Positions 50,804 to 59,261 of a stretch of DNA of 64,000 nucleotides are shown here, piece after piece. Location of the stretch: NCBI RefSeq assembly GCF_001613385.1, contig NZ_BDCG01000013.1, forward strand, positions 1-64,000, in the 5' to 3' direction. Each line of letters begins with the position of its first letter. Position 1 is the stretch's first letter. The translations under genes were made by a program, and so were the position numbers. This DNA comes from Nocardia flavorosea NBRC 108225 (GTDB lineage: Bacteria > Actinomycetota > Actinomycetes > Mycobacteriales > Mycobacteriaceae). A model generated the notes under the pieces. The model did not search any database, was not told the origin of the DNA, and saw only the letters and a list, made by a program, of their open reading frames with translations.

Positions 50804-51223
50804 CTATTTTCCGTCGCCGGAACCGCCGCCGCGGAAACCGCTGTTATTGCTGGGCCAGCCGAAGACACTGACAAAGGCGTGGTGGCGCCGGTAACCGTTG
50901 CGGTAGTCGTCGACCAGGATTTTCGATCCGGAACCGTACGGGGAGATCGCGATGATGTCGTCGCGATACTGCAGGAATGTCGCCGGTCCACTCGTACGCC
51001 GGTCCAGCGGCCGCGCCGCCTTGGTGATCTCGTCGGCGACCGCACCCGGTTGTTTGTTCGCGGTATAGGCGCGGCCGTTGTTCTTCTCGTCGAGGTTGGC
51101 GGCACGGGTGTAATGGGAAGTGATGTAGGAGCGCGCGCCGTCACCGTCGTCGGACCCACATCCGGACAGCACGCAGGCGAGGATCGCGCAGACGGCAGCA
51201 ATCACCCAGGATTTACGACTCAC
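50804..51223 (-). CDS. DUF4247 lipoprotein
   Basis: 139 residues from GTG 51223 (GGAAGG upstream). The hydrophobic N-terminus ends in lipobox LSGC, so it is a predicted lipoprotein. The body (YITSHYTRAANLDEKNNGRAYTANKQPGAVADEIT, FLQYRDDIIAISPY, SKILVDDYRNGY) is DUF4247. The tail is Gly-rich (GFRGGGSGDGK). Second gene of the aminopropyltransferase operon. Confidence 0.87.
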   Translation of the reverse strand: MSRKSWVIAAVCAILACVLSGCGSDDGDGARSYITSHYTRAANLDEKNNGRAYTANKQPGAVADEITKAARPLDRRTSGPATFLQYRDDIIAISPYGSGSKILVDDYRNGYRRHHAFVSVFGWPSNNSGFRGGGSGDGK

Positions 51224-51272
51224 AGAAAACCTTCCCCCGTCTGGTACCCAGCCCGTCCGGTAATGCACCTAC

Positions 51273-51869
51273 TCAAGACGGCGACTGCGGATAAATCATA
51301 ATCGCACTGCGGTACAGAACCTGTCCGATTGCCGCTTCCTTCTTCCCCGAATCCCCGAAATCCTCGAACGACAGGCGAGTTCCGTCCTCGGCGAGATAGT
51401 CGTAGTAGGCGACCGTCCCGGAGGGGGTCAGCCCGGTAGTCGCCTCTCCGACGTAGCGGGCGGTACCCGACTCCTCCAGCCGGAACCGTTTTCCGTCGTG
51501 CTCGAGCTCGTCACCGCCGGGCGCCGGGATACCCGGCGTCTCCGTCCACAGCACCAGCTCGAGCTCGGGGTCCTCCTCGACCGACAGCCATTTGCGGATC
51601 CCCTTGGCGTTGTCCAGCAGATGCTCACTCCACTGGTAGCCGCCCTCCGTCAGCCGCAATGAGCCTCGCACGGTGTAGGTCTCACCGAAGATATCGGCGA
51701 TATCGCCGGCCTTCAGCGCTCGCGGGTCACCGCGCAGAGCATCAGAATCCTTGTCGGCGAACGGGTCGACCGGTCCGGACGGCGCGGCCGGCTTACTCCG
51801 GCGCTGCATAAGCAGGTAGACGACTATGCCCGCCAATACGAGCACAACGACCAGCACGACGATCCACAA
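51273..51869 (-). CDS. DUF4178 membrane-anchored protein
   Basis: 198 residues. One N-terminal transmembrane helix (WIVVLVVVLVLAGIVVYLL), a charged linker, and a DUF4178 domain (GDIADIFGETYTVRGSLRLTEGGYQWSEHLLDN, RWLSVEEDPELELVLW-like strands). The nominal start is TTG 51869; the good site GGGAGG is 15 bases before it and only 5 before an ATC codon, so the exact start is unsettled. First gene of the operon. Confidence 0.85.
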   Translation of the reverse strand: MWIVVLVVVLVLAGIVVYLLMQRRSKPAAPSGPVDPFADKDSDALRGDPRALKAGDIADIFGETYTVRGSLRLTEGGYQWSEHLLDNAKGIRKWLSVEEDPELELVLWTETPGIPAPGGDELEHDGKRFRLEESGTARYVGEATTGLTPSGTVAYYDYLAEDGTRLSFEDFGDSGKKEAAIGQVLYRSAIMIYPQSPS

Positions 51870-51936
51870 TGCGGTGATGGCTGCCTCCCTCCGGCGATCT
51901 CAGCGGAGACTAGCATTCCCACCCCCGCCTCGCCGC

Positions 51937-52623
51937 TCACCGCGGTGGACTGCCCTGGGCGCCCGGTTTCGTCGCCGTCGATACCCCTGTCATATGGCGG
52001 CCGGCGATATATCGGAGGTCGGTGAATCCGGCCGCGCGCAGCGACGGGGTGTAGCGCCGGATATCGACCTCCTCGAACGGATCGGAGTCGTGGTGGCGGG
52101 CCGAGCGGCTGAACAGGAACCGCATCCACGCCGTCGGGTGGGCGTCGGCGAGCAGCAACCGGCCGCCCGGGCGCAGCACTCGCCACATCTCGGCGATGGC
52201 CGCTTCGCGGTGCTCTTCGGGGATGTGGTGCATGACGAAGGTGCACGTCACCACATCGACGGAAGCATCGGGCAGCGGCAGTGCCTGCGCCGGCGCCTGG
52301 ATATACCGGTGGTTCGGGTGCACGTCGCGGCGGCGGTTGTAGTCGATCGCGGCGGCCGACGGGTCGATCCCGGTCACACTGCCCTGCGACCCGGCCTTCT
52401 CGCCCAGTGCGCGCATGAGTTTTCCGGGGCCACACCCGATATCGACGACATCGTCCCCGGGCCGGGTGCCGCTCGCCCGGACCAGTTCGGCGAGCAACCG
52501 GCGATGCCGGCCGAGGAACCATACGGTGGTGAACAGGTTGTATCGCCGCATCCCCTCGATGATCAGGCCCGTATCGGGCGCATCAACGAACATCGGGCTG
52601 CGGGTGTGCTGATCTGATGTCAT
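51937..52623 (-). CDS. class I SAM-dependent methyltransferase
   Basis: 228 residues from ATG 52623. Motif I VVDIGCGPGKLMRALG, acidic loop GIDPSAAAIDYNR, motif II/III ASVDVVTCTFVMHHIPEE and LRPGGRLLLADAHP are all typical of the UbiE-like small-molecule methyltransferases. Divergent from the TetR gene at 52726, which likely controls it through the 103-base gap containing a GTCCG/CGGAC dyad. The substrate is unknown. Confidence 0.9.
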   Translation of the reverse strand: MTSDQHTRSPMFVDAPDTGLIIEGMRRYNLFTTVWFLGRHRRLLAELVRASGTRPGDDVVDIGCGPGKLMRALGEKAGSQGSVTGIDPSAAAIDYNRRRDVHPNHRYIQAPAQALPLPDASVDVVTCTFVMHHIPEEHREAAIAEMWRVLRPGGRLLLADAHPTAWMRFLFSRSARHHDSDPFEEVDIRRYTPSLRAAGFTDLRYIAGRHMTGVSTATKPGAQGSPPR

Positions 52624-52678
52624 GGGTCGATCGTCGCCACCGCGTCCGCTGTCGACCAGAATCAGATATGCCCGATCC

Positions 52679-52692
52679 GTCCGTTTCCGGAC
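52679..52692. promoter_or_regulatory. operator-like dyad in methyltransferase–TetR gap
   Basis: GTCCG-TTTC-CGGAC with partial extension on both sides, centred in the divergent gap. Candidate site for the adjacent TetR-type regulator. Confidence 0.45.
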
Positions 52693-52725
52693 AGGTAGGG
52701 CGGAACTGTCCACCGAGGAAGACCT

Positions 52726-53271
52726 ATGAGCACCCCTGACCGCAGGGTCCGGCGCACCCGGGAGACCCTGCATCGTGCCCTCATCGAGCTGATGATGGAG
52801 CGCGCCTACGACCGCATCGGCGTGAGCGATGTGATTGCGCGGGCGGATATCGGGCGCTCCACGTTCTACGCCCATTACCGGGACAAAGACGATTTGCTCG
52901 TGGTGAGCTGCGGTGAACACCTGCGCCAGGAGATCGCCCGCTCGTCCGATCGCGGCCGCTGGGCACCGGTGCGGGTGATGATCGGCCTGGCCGCGCGTTT
53001 TCCGCAGGTCTACGAGCCGTTGATCGGGCCGAAGGCTTCGGTGACGGCCCTGCGCGGGTACCGCAGCAGTGTGGCCGCCATCCTGCGCGAGCACCTCGAC
53101 GAGCAGTCCGGCCCCGGCGCCGACGACCTCACTGTCACCACACTGTCCTGGGCGCTCGTCGGCCTGCTCACCGCGGTCACCGACCGCACGAACCCGGTCG
53201 CGCCGGAACTCGCCTGGCGCCGGTTCGAGGCGATCTGTCGCGCCGGGTCCTCGCAGATCGAAGGCGGTTGA
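52726..53271 (+). CDS. TetR-family regulator
   Basis: 181 residues. The N-terminal helix-turn-helix reads RRTRETLHRALIELMMERAYDRIGVSDVIARADIGRSTFYAHYRDKDDLL, the AcrR/TetR pattern. The C-terminal domain (about 70-181) is the TetR_C type with LVGLLTAVTDRTNP. It is divergent from the methyltransferase and is its predicted regulator. Confidence 0.87.
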   Translation: MSTPDRRVRRTRETLHRALIELMMERAYDRIGVSDVIARADIGRSTFYAHYRDKDDLLVVSCGEHLRQEIARSSDRGRWAPVRVMIGLAARFPQVYEPLIGPKASVTALRGYRSSVAAILREHLDEQSGPGADDLTVTTLSWALVGLLTAVTDRTNPVAPELAWRRFEAICRAGSSQIEGG

Positions 53272-53394
53272 CCACGGCCGAAGCGAACGCACGGACCCCC
53301 GCATACCGACCTCCGGCTCGGCTGTTCGTGCGCGCTCCGCGACCCGTGCCGCATATTGTCGCCCGATCGGTTCGGCGACCGTATTGTTTCGGTG

Positions 53395-53592
53395 ATGAGC
53401 ACTGTCCAGGACCGTGGCCCGGTGTTCGGCGGGGTGAAGATCGGCCGCCCCGCGACCGGCGCACTGATCGATGCAGGGTATCGGACGCTTGCCGATCTAC
53501 CGGAGCACCTGGACGAGTTGCTCGCACTGCACGGCGTGGGTCCGCGGGCGGTGCGGTTGCTGGATGCGGCGCGGCGCGGCGAACCCGCCTGA
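53395..53592 (+). CDS. helix-hairpin-helix protein
   Basis: 65 residues from ATG 53395. RPATGALIDAGYRTLADLPEHLDELLALHGVGPRAVRLLDAA contains a helix-hairpin-helix hairpin (LHGVGPRAV), a non-specific DNA-binding motif seen in small stand-alone actinobacterial proteins. No RNA polymerase or nuclease domain is attached. No clear ribosome-binding site. Confidence 0.7.
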   Translation: MSTVQDRGPVFGGVKIGRPATGALIDAGYRTLADLPEHLDELLALHGVGPRAVRLLDAARRGEPA

Positions 53593-53645
53593 TATCCGTC
53601 ACCCCGCCCGCGACGGCCGCGGTCGGCCTGGACAGCCAGAGCCGG

Positions 53646-53951
53646 TCAGTCGCCGGAGTGGCGGCCGAGGTCGGGCCAGGGTGGCCGGCGCAGGATCGCG
53701 AGGCTGGTGATCACGGCCGCGAGCAGGCCGATCAGCTCGCCCATGAGCGCGATCCGGTTGATATCCACGGCGGGAACCCATGTCGCGGCGCCGTCGCGGA
53801 CGACGAAAACCCCGGCGGGCCGCATCACCGGGCTGACCACGCCGCGGCGGGCGACGGTGATGACGATCGCGCCGTCGGCGGTCTCGAACGGTTCACCGTA
53901 GACCGGTGCGGGTTCGGCCGCCGTGAATCCCAGTCGCTCCCGAATCGCCAT
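53646..53951 (-). CDS. membrane protein, GerW/YtfJ-like
   Basis: 101 residues. The cytoplasmic part (FETADGAIVITVARRGVVSPVMRPAGVFVVRDGAATWVPAVDINRI) resembles the GerW/YtfJ sporulation-protein fold, and a C-terminal transmembrane helix follows (ALMGELIGLLAAVITSLAIL). In non-sporulating actinobacteria these proteins have unknown roles. The YtfJ assignment is tentative. Confidence 0.6.
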   Translation of the reverse strand: MAIRERLGFTAAEPAPVYGEPFETADGAIVITVARRGVVSPVMRPAGVFVVRDGAATWVPAVDINRIALMGELIGLLAAVITSLAILRRPPWPDLGRHSGD

Positions 53952-54302
53952 GCCGTGCGCCCCAATCGCTGTTGGCCGGTATCTGCCGCCACCATCGTGC
54001 CGGTGCGGCGAAGCCTACGGCCCGGCCCGCCCACACCACGGGATTTCGCTGCCGCAGCATTCAGTGCCCACGGCGCGGGCGACGGCGGATGGGAATGCCA
54101 TCGGTTCGGGCCCGGGCGGCCGCCGTGTTGCGGCAGCGTATTCCCTCGGGGCAGTTGCGGTACTTCCCGGATTGCCGGTGACGGCCGTCGGGCACCGCGC
54201 CGAACTACAGACCACCGGACAGGCCGCCGAAGGCAGATGCGGAACCATCCGCACCACCCCTCGTCCCCTCGGCCGGCCTATCCGGTTGGCTGTCCACCAC
54301 CG
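53952..54302. other. intergenic region
   Basis: About 350 bases. Frames here are shadows or unsupported; no gene, RNA or terminator could be identified with confidence. Confidence 0.4.
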
Positions 54303-54518
54303 TCAGACACTCCACTTCTCGGGATGCAGATGATGCTGGACGAGCGCGTTGGCATGCCCGTGACCGAAACCGTGCTCCGTCTTCAGGAATTCGACGAGCT
54401 CCTTGTGCGACGACACCCCGGAATCGCGCAGGGTGTTCTTCCACTCCTCGATACTGCGGCCGTACTTCGCCTCGATGGACGGGAAGTAGGACGCTGGGCC
54501 TTTCGGCTGTGCCGCCAT
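54303..54518 (-). CDS. DUF4287 domain protein
   Basis: 71 residues from ATG 54518, with AAGGAGA 8 bases upstream. The whole protein is one DUF4287 domain: PASYFPSIEAKYGRSIEEWKNTLRDSG, KELVEFLKTEHGFGHGHANALV. Such small proteins are widespread and uncharacterised. The longer in-frame start at 54629 lacks a site. Confidence 0.85.
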   Translation of the reverse strand: MAAQPKGPASYFPSIEAKYGRSIEEWKNTLRDSGVSSHKELVEFLKTEHGFGHGHANALVQHHLHPEKWSV

Positions 54519-54629
54519 ATTCGGTCTCCTTGTTCCGCACGACGTTCCTCGCATAGGACGGCACCTCGATCGAAAACTCGTCGAGGAGCGAGTTGTGACC
54601 CCGAACACATATCGCTGTGGCACCGGCAT

Positions 54630-55574
54630 TCACTGGTACAGGCGCAGCATCGCGCCTGCCAGCTCCCGGATCCGTTCGCGCGCCTCCGGTGGCCCGGTGA
54701 CGAGGAAGTCGTCGGCGAACTGCAGAAGTTGCCGTACATCCTCGACCACCCGGCACGCCACACCGATGGACACCCGGCCGTCCGCCTCCGGCGACAGGAC
54801 CGTCAAGCGGGTTCCGAGGATGCGTTTCGCGCGTTCCAGCTGACCGGCGATCAGCTCACCCTCGATCCGGACGGCTCCCGCGGTTTCCCAGCCCACCGAC
54901 AGTTCCGCGGCGACTGCCTGCAAGGTCGCTCCGGGCCGCAGCCGCCGGGGCGTGCGCAAGGGGCGCCAACCGGCGACCCGTTCCAGCGAATACAGGCGCG
55001 GCATGGCCGCATGGTCGGCCACCAGATACCACCGGCCGCCCTTGGCCAGCAAACCGTAGGGGTCGACGATCTGCCAGGCCGGTCCGGCCTCGTCCGACCG
55101 GCGGTAGTTCACCCGCAACCGGACACCGCGCCGCAGGTCGCCGAGTAGTTCCGCGGGCCCGATCCCCGCACCGGGCGGCCCGAACCAGGGCCGGTTGTCC
55201 GTGGTGACCACCGCATGCACCGGCAGCAGATTCTCCGGCCGTGTCCGTCCCGGCGCCACCTTGCTCCTGGCCCGCCGGCTGTCCACCCCGCCACCGAGCT
55301 GGTCGCGCTGCGCATCGTCGAGACCGGACAACGCGAGATGGTCGCGCTCGGCCGGGGTGAGCCGGGCCAGGTCCAGGGCACCGCCGGGCAGCAGTGTGAC
55401 TCCACCGCCTCTCCCCTGCCGGACCAGAATCGGGAACCCGGCGTCCTGCAGCCATTGCACGTCCCGGAACACCGTCCGCACCGATATGCCCAGCTCCGCC
55501 GCCAGATCTGTCGCTATGACGGTTTCCCGGGACTGCAGGAGTATCAGCAGGGAGAAGAAACGATCGGGCGTCAT
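54630..55574 (-). CDS. HTH–WYL transcriptional regulator
   Basis: 314 residues from ATG 55574. N-terminal HTH_11/DeoR-like: RFFSLLILLQSRETVIATDLAAELGISVRTVFRDVQWLQDAGFPI, the YafY type. The WYL domain follows (PWFGPPGAGIGPAELLGDLRRGVRLRVNYRR, WQIVDPYGLLAKGGRWYLVADHA) and a WCX-like C-terminus. WYL proteins are ligand-responsive activators or repressors. It is divergent from the VOC gene at 55668 (93 bases between), its likely target. Confidence 0.88.
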   Translation of the reverse strand: MTPDRFFSLLILLQSRETVIATDLAAELGISVRTVFRDVQWLQDAGFPILVRQGRGGGVTLLPGGALDLARLTPAERDHLALSGLDDAQRDQLGGGVDSRRARSKVAPGRTRPENLLPVHAVVTTDNRPWFGPPGAGIGPAELLGDLRRGVRLRVNYRRSDEAGPAWQIVDPYGLLAKGGRWYLVADHAAMPRLYSLERVAGWRPLRTPRRLRPGATLQAVAAELSVGWETAGAVRIEGELIAGQLERAKRILGTRLTVLSPEADGRVSIGVACRVVEDVRQLLQFADDFLVTGPPEARERIRELAGAMLRLYQ

Positions 55575-55667
55575 ACCGGAACATTCTTCCGAAAACCTGC
55601 CGGAATCTGTCAGGTATGGAAGCGAATCTCGTCTTGTCCACAACGACGGCAAGAGGAGAACATCCCC

Positions 55668-56033
55668 ATGACCCCACCGAACATGTTCATCGTGTACGTC
55701 CGCGACGCGGCCGCCGCCGCCCGCTTCTACGGCGACCTGTTCGAGATGAAGCCCGTATTCGAAACCCCGCGCTTCATCGCCTTCGACCTCGGCGGCGGCA
55801 TCCAGCTCGCCGTGTGGAGCGGCGTCGAGGAGGGCTTCTCCTTCACCGGATCACGCACGAGCGAACTCTGCCTGGCCCTGCCCGGCGGGCCCGAGGAGAT
55901 CGACAAGCACTTCCGGAAGTGGGTCGGCAAGGGCGTCGATATCGTCGCCGAACCCTATGACGAGGTCTTCGGCCGCACTTTCGTGGTCGCCGACCCCGAC
56001 GGCAACCTGATCCGCGTCGCCCCGGTGGACTGA
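55668..56033 (+). CDS. VOC family protein (glyoxalase/bleomycin-resistance fold)
   Basis: 121 residues, ATG 55668 with AAGAGGAGA upstream. N-terminal IVYVRDAAAAARFYGDLFEMKPVFETPRFIAFDLGGGIQLAVW and C-terminal FVVADPDGNLIRVAPVD are the two VOC modules. No thiol-transferase domain. Substrate unknown; likely under control of the divergent WYL regulator. Confidence 0.88.
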   Translation: MTPPNMFIVYVRDAAAAARFYGDLFEMKPVFETPRFIAFDLGGGIQLAVWSGVEEGFSFTGSRTSELCLALPGGPEEIDKHFRKWVGKGVDIVAEPYDEVFGRTFVVADPDGNLIRVAPVD

Positions 56034-56254
56034 GACCCTCGAGTGCGGGGCCGCCGAGCCCCGCACTCGGCACGGGTTACGCCCGTGGGTCCACTGTGTT
56101 CCCGCAACGGCATCGGGTGCGAGAACATCGACGGCGGTGCCGACCGGCCCGCGACATTGCACGAGACGCGGTGATTCCGCTCTGCTTTCCGTTTCGCACT
56201 ACTCTCGTTCTCCAGTGCCGGATTCCGGTTCCGGCCGACGCGAGGGGGTCGCCG

Positions 56255-57733
56255 ATGCGACATGTGCTCAGAGGCGTGGTGCTGTCTCTGCTCCTGGTAC
56301 TCGCCGGAGTTACGCAGGCAGGCGTGGCAACGGCGCAGGACCCCGGCCGACCGGTGGTGAAAGTCGGTACCGAGGGCACCTATCCACCGTTCTCGTTCCA
56401 CGATCCGGGCGACCGGCAGCTCACCGGCTACGACATCGAGGTGGTCCGGGCAATCGCCGCCCGGGCCGGCTGGGAACTCGAATTCGTCGAAACACAATGG
56501 GACGCGATCTTTCCCGCCCTGGATTCCGGGCGGATCGATATCATCGCCAACCAGGTGTCGACCAACGACGAGCGCCGGGCGAAATACGGGCTGTCCGATA
56601 CCTACACATACTCGCGCGGCGTGATCGTCCGGCGCACGGGCGACGAGCAGATCCGGACGCTGGACGATCTGGCCGGGCGCACCACCGCGCAGTCGAGTAC
56701 CAGCAACTGGGCGCGGGTCGCCCGCGACGCCGGCGCAAACGTCGAAGCGGTCGAAGGCTTCGCGCAGGCGGCGGCGTTGCTCACCCAGGGCCGTGTCGAC
56801 GCGATCGTCAACGACAACATCGCCGTGCTCGATTACCTGGCCAGTACCGGGTCCACCGATATCGAGATCGCCGGCGATGCCGGCGCGGAGACCAGCGAAC
56901 AGGTCCTCGCCTTTCGTAAGGACGACGCGGCGCTGCTCGACCAGGCGAACCGGGCACTCGCCGCACTGGCGGCCGACGGAACACTCGCCGCCATCTCACA
57001 GAAGTATTTCCGTGCCGATGTCTCGGTACCGGACGGCGGCACCGCCGACCTGTCGGAAGGTCGCGGCTCCCGCAGCACGTGGGAGGTGCTGCGCGGGGCG
57101 GCGTGGCCGATGTTCGCCGGCTTGGTGAAGGTGACGATCCCGCTGACCGCGCTGAGCTTCGCCATCGGCCTCGCGCTGGCGCTACTGGTCGCGCTGGCAC
57201 GGATATCGTCCTATCGGCTCCTTGCCGCGCCGGCCCGCGCATTCATCTCCATCATCCGCGGCACACCACTGCTGGTGCAGTTGTTCATCGTCTTCTACGG
57301 GCTGCCACAGATCGGGCTGAAGTTCGACCCGTTCCTCGCGGCGGTGATCGCGTTCAGTCTCAACGTGGCCGGCTATGCGGCCGAAGTGATCAGATCGGCG
57401 ATTCTGGCGGTGCCGAAGGGACAGTTCGAGGCCGCGGCGACGGTCGGTCTCGGGTATGCGCAGACCCTGCGCCGCATCATTCTCCCGCAGGCGACCAGGA
57501 CAGCAGTGCCACCGCTGTCCAACACGCTGCTCTCACTGCTGAAGGACACATCGCTGGGTTCGGTGGTGCTACTGACCGAGTTGTTCCGCGAGGCCCAGCT
57601 CGCGGCGGCCGAGAGCAACGACTTCCTCGCCCTGTACACGTTCGCCGCGCTGTACTACTGGTTGATCTGTGCGGCCCTCTCCGCCGCCCAGAAACGACTG
57701 GAGACCCGACTCGACAGGTTTGTTGCCACATGA
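56255..57733 (+). CDS. fused amino-acid-binding protein and ABC permease
   Basis: 492 residues, ATG 56255 (CGAGGGGG upstream). A signal sequence (LLLVLAGVTQAGVATAQD) leads into a periplasmic-type SBP_bac_3 domain (about 30-275: KVGTEGTYPPFSFHDPG, ANQVSTNDERRAKYGLSDTY). From about 285 a HisM/GlnP-type permease follows: LVKVTIPLTALSFAIGLALALL, SIIRGTPLLVQLFIVFYGLPQIG, and the EAA loop in EAAATVGLGYAQTLRRIILPQA. Polar amino acid uptake is expected. SBP–permease fusions of this kind are a known actinobacterial and Gram-positive variant. Overlaps the ATPase gene by ATGA. Confidence 0.92.
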   Translation: MRHVLRGVVLSLLLVLAGVTQAGVATAQDPGRPVVKVGTEGTYPPFSFHDPGDRQLTGYDIEVVRAIAARAGWELEFVETQWDAIFPALDSGRIDIIANQVSTNDERRAKYGLSDTYTYSRGVIVRRTGDEQIRTLDDLAGRTTAQSSTSNWARVARDAGANVEAVEGFAQAAALLTQGRVDAIVNDNIAVLDYLASTGSTDIEIAGDAGAETSEQVLAFRKDDAALLDQANRALAALAADGTLAAISQKYFRADVSVPDGGTADLSEGRGSRSTWEVLRGAAWPMFAGLVKVTIPLTALSFAIGLALALLVALARISSYRLLAAPARAFISIIRGTPLLVQLFIVFYGLPQIGLKFDPFLAAVIAFSLNVAGYAAEVIRSAILAVPKGQFEAAATVGLGYAQTLRRIILPQATRTAVPPLSNTLLSLLKDTSLGSVVLLTELFREAQLAAAESNDFLALYTFAALYYWLICAALSAAQKRLETRLDRFVAT

Positions 57734-58521
57734 CCGACAGCACTGAGCACAACACCGAGCCCGCCCGGATCCGGGTCAGCGGCCTCGAGAAGTCCTTCGG
57801 CGAGCGGCAGGTGCTGCGCGGCCTCGACTTCGAATCCCGGCGCGGCACCTCGACCGTCCTGCTGGGCCCCTCGGGGTCGGGCAAGACCACAGTGCTGAGG
57901 TCCCTCAATGCACTGGATATCCCGGAACGCGGGGTGGTCGGCATCGACGATGTCGAGATCGACTTCGCCCGGCTTCCCCGCGGCCGGGCGGGGCGCCGGG
58001 AAGCGAGCCGCCTCCGCGCCCAGAGCGGAATGGTCTTCCAGTCCCACAACCTCTTCCCGCACCGCACGGTGCTGGAGAACATCATCGAAGGCCCCGTCGT
58101 CGCCCAGCAGCGGCCCCGGGACGAGGCCGTCGCCGCAGCCGAGGCTCTCCTGAAGCAGGTGGGGCTCGGTGACCGCGCGGACGCCTACCCCTTCAAGCTT
58201 TCGGGAGGCCAGCAGCAACGCGTCGGAATCGCCCGCGCCCTGGCCCTGAAACCCCGAGTGGTGCTGTTCGACGAACCGACCTCGTCGCTGGACCCCGAAC
58301 TGGTCGGCGAGGTACTCGCGGTCATCAAAGACCTCGCCGCACAGGACTGGACGATGGTGATCGTGACCCACGAGATCCGATTCGCGCAGCAGGTAGCGGA
58401 TCAGGTCCTGTTCCTCGACGAGGGCGCCATCGTCGAGCACGGCCCCGCCGGCCAGGTGATCGGCGACCCCCGCGAAGAGCGGACACGCCGCTTCCTGAAA
58501 CGCGTCCTCGACCCAGGTTAG
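57730..58521 (+). CDS. amino-acid ABC transporter ATP-binding protein
   Basis: 263 residues. Walker A LLGPSGSGKTT, Q-loop MVFQSHNLFPHRTV, signature LSGGQQQRVGIARAL, Walker B VVLFDEPTSSLD and H-loop VTHEIRFAQQ are intact; the family is GlnQ/HisP. It energises the fused permease upstream, with which it is co-translated (ATGA overlap). Two-gene importer complete. Confidence 0.95.
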   Translation: MTDSTEHNTEPARIRVSGLEKSFGERQVLRGLDFESRRGTSTVLLGPSGSGKTTVLRSLNALDIPERGVVGIDDVEIDFARLPRGRAGRREASRLRAQSGMVFQSHNLFPHRTVLENIIEGPVVAQQRPRDEAVAAAEALLKQVGLGDRADAYPFKLSGGQQQRVGIARALALKPRVVLFDEPTSSLDPELVGEVLAVIKDLAAQDWTMVIVTHEIRFAQQVADQVLFLDEGAIVEHGPAGQVIGDPREERTRRFLKRVLDPG

Positions 58522-59147
58522 ACCGGCCGCACCACGGCGATCGCTCGGCGCAGCTACACGGTTCTATAAGCCGGCCCCGGGCATGGGTCTGCTCGCTCCC
58601 GTTCCCTTGTAAGGAGACCGTCCACGCGTAATCCACTAGAAGAGTTCAGGTGTCGCCGGTGGCGCATCGTCGAGGAAAGAACTCACCATCGGCACCAAAT
58701 GCCGCCGACTCCCCGCTGATACCGATATGCCGGGGGCGCTTGCGGGCATCGGCGCCGAACGAACTCTCCGACGACGAATACCAGTCCATCCTGTTGGGCC
58801 GGCTCGACCTCGACCATCGGCAGCCTGCGGCGCTGCGCCGCGATCGCATCCAGTTCACGAGTGGCGGCCTTCTCCCGCTTCCGCAGGTCGTCGAGCGCGG
58901 TCTGCCATGTCTGCCGGTCGACGATCGGCGGCAAAGCGCCGACAATGTGCTCGGTCTGTTTTCTCCCGAAGTCCGGATATATCTGCTCTGGAAGTGATGA
59001 CCGGAGCCGCGCACAGAAATCATCGCTCTCGCGGGCGCGGAAGGAGACATCGATATCGGCGGGCCGGGCGATCCCTCGCAGCGCATACCGATGGCCTCGG
59101 CCAACCGTGCTCGCGACACCTATGTGCTTCTGTGGGCGGATACAGAC
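58522..59147. other. intergenic region with a gene relic
   Basis: No intact gene. It contains the DUF899 relic at 58683-58934 and otherwise only unsupported frames. The glnA terminator lies at its right end. Confidence 0.5.
58683..58934 (-). pseudogene. DUF899 (thioredoxin-like) remnant
   Basis: A minus-strand frame starts LPPIVDRQTWQTALDDLRKREKAATRELDAIAAQRRRLPMVEV (abbreviated in function: the first ~43 residues of DUF899 proteins), after which the sequence departs from the family (EPAQQDGLVFVVGEF...) and ends. DUF899 proteins are normally about 230-250 residues and thioredoxin-like; everything past residue 43 is missing. TTG would be the only start codon. A relic, not a gene. Confidence 0.65.
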
Positions 59148-59193
59148 GAGTCCACCCGCCGAGTGATCTCGCGATCACCGAGCGGGTGGACTC
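59148..59193 (-). terminator. glnA terminator hairpin
   Basis: GAGTCCACCCGC and GCGGGTGGACTC pair perfectly for 12 bp; inside them GTGATC/GATCAC adds a second stem with loop TCGC. It begins 69 bases after the glnA stop codon at 59262. Confidence 0.75.
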
Positions 59194-59261
59194 GAAACCT
59201 TCTACTGCTTACCCACTTGCGTACCGGACGCCGGCCGCAGGGGCGCAACCGCAGGTCGGGA

